Positions 56,507 to 64,000 of a DNA stretch of 64,000 nucleotides are shown here, piece by piece. Source of the DNA: Nymphaea colorata (Eukaryota > Streptophyta > Magnoliopsida > Nymphaeales > Nymphaeaceae); contig NC_045139.1 of assembly GCF_008831285.2 (NCBI RefSeq), positions 3,356,704 to 3,420,703 on the forward strand. The letters are read 5' to 3'. The position numbers were made by a program, and so were the translations under genes. Numbering within the stretch: the first letter of the stretch is position 1; each line of letters begins with the position of its first letter. Under the pieces are notes generated by a model, which was not told the origin of the DNA, made no database searches, and was given only the letters and a program-made list of their open reading frames with translations.

Positions 56507-59500
56507 ATGGCACTGCAGAGCAACATGGCAGGGCCTTCCAGATCGACCTTGTCTAGCAACCATGGTGGCTTTGAGTACGATGTGTTCTTGAGCTTTCGAG
56601 GAGAAGACACCCGCCATACTTTCACTGGATTGTTCCATTATATCCTCGTGCTACATGGCATACATGCCTACTTTGATGAGGAAGATTTGCACAAGGGAGA
56701 AAGAATTGAAGAGATATTGGTGGCCATAACCAGGTCCAAGATCTTAGTCCCTATCTTCTCCAAGCGCTATTCCGAATCGCATTGGTGCCTAAAAGAAGTT
56801 GCCAAGATGGTGGAATGTCAAAAGGATGGTAGGCAAGAAAAGTTCATCATTCCTGTCTTCTTTGACGTCGATCCAAAAGACGTAAGGTGTCAGAGTGGCC
56901 CATTTGAAGCTGCCTTTCATAGGCACCAGACGGAAAGGAGGGACAACTTGAGCGAGGTTGATGGATGGAAGCACGCACTGACATATGTTGGAGGAATTTC
57001 CGGCTTTGATCTAAAGAGCTACAATGGGTACTTCACGCCCCTCTCACCTTTTCAGTGTTGATGGTCCTAATTCCTAATGCCCAATTTTTCTTTTGTCCTG
57101 TGCATGACTTGAAGAGGACTGTTAGAAAATTAGAACTAGGGACCATCAATTCATCCCATTAGACTGCCTCAAATCAATTGCAACTCTGCCAAATGCAAAT
57201 ATTCTGACAGCCATGGACACTAATAGTTAAAAGCAGGTATGAAATTGGACACGAAGAACATGGTGAAGTTGTTTTATTCATGTAGGAACCTTGTTTCTGG
57301 AACGACTACCACACGTAAATTCACCCTTCAAGAAGGATGGGTGTGTTACCAGGAAAACACAGAAAATTTTATAAATGCTACTACTGCCGCTTTTCTCTGC
57401 TTGGCCAAATTTTGATCACAGTCCTTGTTAACCCAACCACTCTGTGTCTCCAAATTAAGTTACGCATAAAAATGGAACTTTAGAACCTTCATAATTAGGC
57501 AGAGAAGGTGGAACTTTATAATCTTTCGCATATAACAGGAAAATGCATGATCCTTTCTCTTTTCTATCTTTCGCTGAAATATGTTTTCTTCTCTCAAGTT
57601 TAATGTTGTCCTGAGGCCTGTAGCCTTCGATTGAGCCTTTGATTCACCTCTTGGATTTTTCTCTCGAACGGGAATCAAGTCACTTTCTTTTAATCTCCTT
57701 TTGTAGAGATCAAAGGGAGCTTGTCAATTCAATCACCGCTGACATGCAGAATATTTTAGCAACCAAGATGCCCCTTTACGAAAAAGAATACCTTGTTGGT
57801 CTTGAGACCCGTGTAGAAAAGATGCTGAAGTGTCTGGACTTTCAATCGAAGCACGCCCGGATCGTTGGAATCCATGGCATTGGCGGTGTGGGGAAAACAA
57901 CACTTGCCAGGGCCATCTATAACAGAAATCGTCGCTTGTTTGGAGCTAGTAGCTTCATTGAAAATGTAAGGAAAGAATCGAACTCAGGACTCATCCATCT
58001 TCAAAAGCAGCTCATTCAAGATATGTGCGAAGGCAAAGATAAAGTGGAGATAAATACCCCAAGTCAAGCGACCAAAAAGATTAAGCACATCGTTGGTTTG
58101 AAGACTGTTCTTCTTGTTTTTGATGATGTCGACGACAAAAAACAGCTAGAGGCATTGGCTGGCGACATAAGCTGGTTCGGTCCAGGAAGTAGAATTATCA
58201 TCACCACAAGGCAAGTAGGGGTCCTGCAATTGGCAGGATTGCAGGAGGAAGCGATTTATATGCTTGAAGCATTGGATGAAGAAGAATCGCTTCAGCTATT
58301 CAACCATCATGCATTTGGGGATCGAGAACCCGGAGAGGAATACATCAAATTATCTAAGTCAGTCCTATCCATTAGCAGTGGGATACCATTAATTCTCGAA
58401 GTATTCGGTTCGCTTTTCAGGACAGAAAAATCTCCGGAAGAATGGAACGAATTGCTGAAAGAATTGAGACTTCGTCAACATAGCGAAGTTCATGAAAAAT
58501 TAAGGATATGTTATGATCGTTTGAATGATAATGAGAAGATAATCTTCTTAGATATTGCATGCCTTCTTATCAGAAAAAGTTCAGAAGATGCCATCTATGT
58601 GTGGGAAGATCAAAAGCTTTCACCTCATTTAGTTATAAAGAATTTGCAGAACAAGTCTCTTATTAAGATTAAGAATGGTAAGTTTGAAATGCATGACCAA
58701 ATAAGAGACATGGGAAGGGAAATCGTTCTCAAGGAAAGCCCCCCTCATACTGGAAGCTACAGCAGGTTATGGTGTGAAGAAGACGTAATCGAAGCTTTAA
58801 CCAAGTCTCAGGTATGACCTTGCGGAGGGCTTGTTATAGACCTTCTGGCTCCTCCTACGCGAATGTTATATATACCTGGTTTCGCTTTAATGGATTTTCT
58901 TCGTTGAAAACTTGTCTATATTTTAGTAGGTTCATTTTATCCACATACAATCCAACAAGTTGCAGGTTGAAATGTGGCTAGTTTTGATCAAATGGTTGGA
59001 GGCTAAATATCTTGAACCAACCCAATTGGTTATGTGTTTTCAGGGCAACAAGGTAATTAATCGAGGCATCCTTCTCAACTTAAATGAGGAAAGCAAGGTG
59101 AAATTAAGCATTGAAGCCTTTGAATTGATGTCCGAACTGAGATTACTCCTCATCAACTTTGCCATCTTCAATCACTCTGACTTTGGACATTTTCCTGCAA
59201 GTCTAAAATGGTTAGAATGGAAAAATTGCCCCTTAGAAGCACTTCCACTTGAAATAAAGTTCAAAAACCTTGTGGTCCTTAATCTTTCTCGGAGTTTTAT
59301 CGGCAAACTGTGGAGTGAAACAGAAACGGGGTCAAGCTCAAGATCCACAAAAGAGGTTTACGATTGATTCAATATATGTATAGTAGTTGGCATTCTAATA
59401 GAATGTTTTTCATTTAGAGTGTTGCTCATTGACTAATGTGCATGTATAAGCCATTTTTGCAGTTGTTTGATGGACTCAAAGTTATTGACCTCTCCTGCTG

Positions 59501-62500
59501 TGGTTGTCTCGAAGCCACTCCCAATTTTGCTATGGCACCAAATCTGGAGAAGCTTATACTTGATGAGTGTAGCAAGTTGAAAGAAGTTGATGATTCCATT
59601 GGGTCTCTAAAAAAGTTGGTTTTTCTTAGCATGAGGGAGTGTGTGTCTTTGGAGGAACTACCCAACGAAATATATGGGTTGAGTTCTCTGATAGACTTCA
59701 ACCTTGAAGGATGCAGCAATCTTGTCGCTTTTCCACAATTTTCAGCAACAAATTCCACTACTGGCTTTTCGAAACTCAAGCAGCTCATCTTGCGAGATTG
59801 CCAGAGCCTTAAAGTTCTACCTGACCTTCATAAGTTCCAGTCTTTAAGAAGCTTGCACATAGATGGCTGCCAACTCCTTGACCACAAAAGGGAACATTTA
59901 TTTAAGGTTCTCTCTTTCTCTCTCTGTGTGTGTGTGTGTGTGTGCGTGTGCAAATCTACTCGTTTCCTTGATGGGGTTTTCAGTTTTTACATTTCTGTTG
60001 GTAATTCAGGATGTGAAATTTAGAGAATGGGATGAACTAAGCATTTTTGGGAGTCGAAGACCGTCTTATGAGCAAGAATTTTGTTTCCTGCTTCCGGTTG
60101 GGTCTATGAATGATCCCCTACTTTTACAGCAGTTAAAGTGCCATGGTTATGGTGATATATGTGAGAATGAAGTCATAAAGTTACATGTTCATTATGAAGA
60201 TATCACAAATTGGAGGTTCATCTTAGAGACTATGCGTGAAGTTCACTGTGACAATTCAATGTATAAGGATGATGTGTATGATGATTGCTATGCGATCAAT
60301 TTTGATTGGAACGACAAGATAAATGAGGCCCCAAGGGGTAATACCATAATTCTGAAGGTAAGAACTGCCAACAATTCTAAGCTAACAAGAGTTGATGTCA
60401 AATTTCAAAAAAGAAGCAAGTTTAGTGGTGTGAACATGAAGCCATTTGTCAGCATATCTAGAAGGGATGTTCAAATTGAACTCTTCATATTTGTCGCTCT
60501 CCATCAAGTAGATAAATTTGATGCCATTGAATATTCAATGAAGATTGAAAAACACATAGATGACATGTTAACGCAACTGCGCGTAGAACAAATTCTGTTT
60601 TTTGATTGGACTATTGAGGAAGTTATTATTCTTACCTTGATTTTTTGTGATACTGATGCTTCATGGTATGAGCAACGGCATGGAACACGGTTGCCACAAC
60701 AAGAAACTGCAAAGGTAAGTCATATAGTAGCTATTCCTGTAAATCAAAGTTTTTCTGACGCATGTATAATTGTAAGCGTTCAATCTTCTTTTGCAGGTTT
60801 TTGACAAAATAAAAATTCTCAATCTCTCTTATTGTAAGTTTCTTGTGAAGACACCTGATTTGGCTCGGATCCCAAATTTGGAGGAGTTGATTCTTGACCA
60901 ATGTGAATACTTACTTGAAATTGGTGAATCCATTGGACAACTGAAAAATCTCATCTTATTGAGAATGGTTGGATGTGCAAGTCTATGTGCTCTCCCTTGT
61001 GGAATTTTGCAACTGAATTCCCTTCAACTACTTAACCTTGAAGGTTGTTCCAAAATCAGGATCTTACCTAAAGCAGGCATGATGGATGTAAGGTTGGAGA
61101 GTCTTCAACGGCTTATACTTGATCATTGCACTTCATTAAGAGAAATACCAGATTATGTTGGAGGGCTCAAGTGCCTACATTGCCTATCCTTGAAAGGTTG
61201 TTCCTCACTTAAAGAAATGCCTCGCTCCATTGGAAGTTTGGTGGTCTTAGAGGAGCTCATACTTGATCATTGCACTTCATTAATGGAAATGCCAGATGAT
61301 TTTGGAGGACTGCTCAAGTGCCTACGTCGCCTATCCTTGGAAGGTTGTTTCTCACTTGAACGACTACCTAGCTCCATTGGAAGTTTGGTGGTCTTAGAGG
61401 AGCTCATACTTGATCATTGCACTTTATTAAGGGAAATGCCAGATGATTTCGAAGGACTCAAGTGCCTACGTCGCCTATCTTTGCAAGATTGTTTCTCACT
61501 TCCATTCCTACCTGGTTCCATTGGAAGGTCTGTAACAACACTACCAGATGAGCTAGACTACTTAGAGTGCCTAATTAACCCTTGGCAATTGAAGTCTGTG
61601 TCCGATCTTTCAAACTCAACAGCGTTGGAGGAGCTGAATGTAGGAAACTGCCGGAATCTCGCCACAATCCCTGGCTTGCAGAATTTGAGATCACTAAAAC
61701 TCCTATACATGAACGGCTGTTGGGATCTTGATGTCCATAAGATTTGGTCCCAGTTGAAGGTATTCTTTGCTTCTCTATTATATTGGTTGTTACTGATCCA
61801 TTAGTTGGCGAGATCAGGGTACAACCCATCTGTGTTGCTTAGCATGTTGGGCCACACATTTGATTTGCCACAGACTATAATGTACTAACGGGCAATACAT
61901 TACCGCACTGGTGAAGCGCCCTTTGTGGTTGGCTGATACAAGAAAATGATGAAATGGGGTGGCCACCTGATGTGTGTTCTATGACCTAAGTCTAGGGAAC
62001 ATCAGGAAGGTCCATGAGCCTGTGTTGGCATACTCGTTCCTGTATCGTTCGGGTACTTAAGTGGGTATTTGGACACACTTGGGTATTTTTATATTGAAAC
62101 TGCTTAATTTTATAGATTAAAACTGCTTAATTTTATTTAATGTATTCTTTTTCTGACTCAGTTTTTATTATGTTGTTTAGAGTTATTGTTCAATGTCCAT
62201 TAATATGTAAAATTTTTATTTATATCACTTGTTTATTTTAATGTTGCTCTTTTTTTTTTGCATATATATATATATATATATTCTTTTGCAATCTGATTTT
62301 TTTCACATAAAAAATTCATATTTCAGATTTTCATTGAATGTACTCATATTATTGATTACGCAGGAAGCAGCCTTTGATGATCTCCAGGCATTTAGCATCG
62401 GTTCGGCAGCAAGCAGATCGGACGGGGACTGTGTGGATCCAATATCTCTTCCGTTTCCGAGGGGAGGGTGCATGAGGAACGAGCACCTGCAACTTGAAAA

Positions 62501-62837
62501 AATGGACGTTTTTGTTTGGAAAAATTTAGAGTCTGAAACAATGTATCTTGGGGACAGAGTCCAAGAAGACGATAGCGTGCTAAATGTTGGTGTAGCTGTA
62601 GGGTCATGTCTCTTTCCAGCTGCTCGGCCCCAGATGGCCCTACGATTAAGGGCCTCACAGTTAAGGGAGGACTCTCAAGGCCGTTATCGTAAGCGCTCGT
62701 ACACAGTCAGGTTCGGGAAGGGCGATGAGATAAATAGGCGCTTGAGGGTGGAGGCAACAAGTGTCCCAATCCTACACATATCTTGCCAAGACCGAACGGT
62801 CCTTGTGATGGAAGCTGCAGTATGGATTCACACTTGA
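56507..62837 (+). CDS. TNL2: intact TIR-NB-ARC-LRR immune receptor with two non-LRR post-LRR-type domains, 7 exons
   Basis: Predicted intracellular pathogen receptor. Exons 56507-57027, 57707-58811, 59044-59355, 59463-59906, 60010-60714, 60797-61759 and 62364-62837 join to 1507 codons plus TGA with no lesion. All introns are GT-AG. TIR spans 23-165: YDVFLSFRGEDTRH and HWCLKE with the NADase Glu at about 97. NB-ARC spans about 200-505: GIGGVGKTT (231-239), LLVFDDVDD (309-317), GSRIIITTR (334-342), GIPL in place of GLPL (399-402), MHD (502-504). LRR block a is 543-794. A non-LRR domain (DVKFREWDELSIFGS...) is 795-1029. LRR block b is 1030-1350. The C-terminal domain (EAAFDDLQAFSIGS, SLPFPRGG, RFGKGDEINRRLRVEA) is 1351-1507. 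TNL1 has the same layout. A GT repeat lies in intron 4. Confidence 0.93.
61112..61543 (+). repeat. Three tandem 144-147-bp LRR units in TNL2 exon 6
   Basis: Units at 61112-61255, 61256-61402 and 61403 to about 61543, each two LRRs (LILDHCTSLREIPDYVGG..., ...SIGSLVVLEE). Units 2 and 3 share long identical nucleotide runs. TNL1 has a single such unit. Confidence 0.9.
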
Positions 62838-63119
62838 ATCTGTTGTATCCTTTAAATATTTACTCTCTTTTTTTTAATGACACCGAGTAGAAGCGCCTGC
62901 CAGTTTTGATGGCACCAAAAGTTCCATAATGTTACTAGTTCCTTTCCATCACCATCATATACATCTTATTTTTTCTCTTATTTGATTGATGACCTGAAAT
63001 CAAGAATATCCTTACGACATTACAACTTAGGTTCCACCAGCTGATGCCTCTAGACTCCTAGGTTGCATTTTTTATAGACTTTGTTCTGAGTTCAGAGACC
63101 GATTTTTAGAAACCGTTCA

Positions 63120-63331
63120 TACACAGCCACGTTGTGGAAGGATCGTTTATACGCACCATGTTTGGGAAGGACAGTTATTGGCGTTCACACACAGGCAGGT
63201 TTGGGAAGGACGATGAGATAAATAAGCGCTTGAGGGGAGAGGCAACAAGTGCCACTGTGTTCGGCTTACACATATCTTGCCATGACCCAACGTTCTGGAT
63301 GGTGCAAGCAAACATATCTTTTCGCACTTGA
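63120..63331 (+). pseudogene. Partial duplicate of the TNL terminal exon
   Basis: Reads GRFGKDDEINKRLRGEAT and then LHISCHDPTFWMVQANISF, ending in TGA. It repeats the last third of TNL2 exon 7 (GKGDEINRRLRVEAT, LHISCQD) about 400 bp downstream. No acceptor or upstream domain accompanies it. Its PTFW resembles the TNL1 version (PSFW) better than TNL2's own. Confidence 0.8.
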
Positions 63332-63841
63332 ACTTGTTCCTTGTATTATTTAAATATTACCATTTTTTTTTAATGACACTGTGTTCGGCTTATCTGCAAT
63401 TTTTTCTCTGAAAAATAACATGCTTACTTCTGTTGGGAAATGTTGGATGAGCATCTAAGAAATTAGCGCTCCTATTGTCACAGCCTTCAAATCCAAAGTC
63501 CAGATAAAAGAGAAGTGAGTCAAGCTGCCTCATTTGCTGCAGATCTTGATGTAAGGCCACCTTGGTACCTTGCCCAGCCTTTTTTTTTGGGGAGGATTGG
63601 TCATCAAGTTTTAGTTTAATACAAACCATTGGTTCCTTTCCCCATATCAGAAAAACACATGTAAGTGTTAAAATTGCCTGATATAATGCATTGCCCTTTC
63701 CTAATTTGGAATAATTAAAAAAGCAAACGCCATTAGAACTCCGATTCAACCCAATATTTTGGGTGAGTCCCAAGGGCTGGATGATGCTTATGGGTCAAAA
63801 GAGAAAACAGGGATCTGAGAATCGCGGAAGCAGGGGAAGCC
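63332..63841. other. Spacer before the next TNL fragment
   Basis: TNL 3'-flank-like sequence; 63595-63650 resembles 31735-31790. No gene seen. Confidence 0.4.
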
Positions 63842-64000
63842 GGTGCATACGCAAATATTTATTTGAGGTATTCTCTCTCTCTCTCGCACACATGCGTGCA
63901 TGCCTATGCCACATGCTTAGTTGATGTGGTATTTTTGTTTTACATTTTTCTGTTGGCAATTCAGAATGTGGCGTTTAGAGAATGGGATGAACTCAACTTC
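63842..64000 (+). pseudogene. Start of a further TNL copy, begins within exon 4, runs off the window
   Basis: 63842-63868 reads RCIRKYLFE, the last codons of LRR exon 4 as in TNL1 (RIRKYLFE), followed by a GT donor and a CT-rich intron. After TGGCAATTCAG, 63965-64000 reads NVAFREWDELNF, the start of the exon 5 internal domain. No TIR or NB-ARC precedes it, so the copy is 5'-truncated. Whether it continues intact cannot be seen. Confidence 0.82.

Overview
This window is plant nuclear DNA. It contains introns with GT-AG borders, an allene oxide cyclase gene, a plant R2R3-MYB-type gene, Ty1/copia retrotransposons primed by initiator tRNA-Met, several MITEs and a decayed plastid DNA insert. TIR-NB-ARC-LRR (TNL) immune receptor genes are essentially absent from monocots, so a eudicot, magnoliid or early-diverging angiosperm (for example a water lily) is likely. 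I cannot name the species from sequence alone.

Layout. 484-2704 (-) is a complete four-exon allene oxide cyclase gene of jasmonate synthesis. From about 5.2 kb onward the window is a degraded TNL cluster. A TIR exon (6566 onward) is split by a copia element (Copia-1, 6611-11475). TNL1 (13698-20892) is nearly complete but carries two frame lesions and one stop. Copia-2 (23761-29321) is intact with apparently identical LTRs. An orphan terminal TNL exon lies at 30051-30495. The middle (30.5-43.9 kb) is gene-poor. It holds two related MITEs, a large foldback repeat (36487-37592), a small MYB gene lacking most of its second repeat (37804-38438), a psaB plastid insert (38808-39290) and a PIF/Harbinger-like element (40525-41458). 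Copia-3 (43921-48718) has young LTRs but broken coding. A TNL NB-ARC fragment (50390-52270) is interrupted by a 1.1-kb insertion carrying a DUF538 gene fragment. TNL2 (56507-62837) is intact: 7 exons, 1507 codons. Pieces of further TNL units lie at 63120-63331 and 63842-64000, the latter running off the window.

The most interesting biology is the TNL architecture. Both long TNLs read TIR, NB-ARC, LRR block a, a ~235-residue non-LRR domain, LRR block b, then a C-terminal post-LRR domain. The internal and terminal non-LRR domains look related to each other, so these receptors may carry two copies of a post-LRR (C-JID-like) module with LRRs between them. Exons 3-7 of TNL2 all start and end in phase 0. 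The cluster also contains orphan single exons, intragenic LRR expansions and repeated 5' flanks, a pattern that fits modular birth-and-death evolution of receptors alongside repeated retrotransposon insertion.
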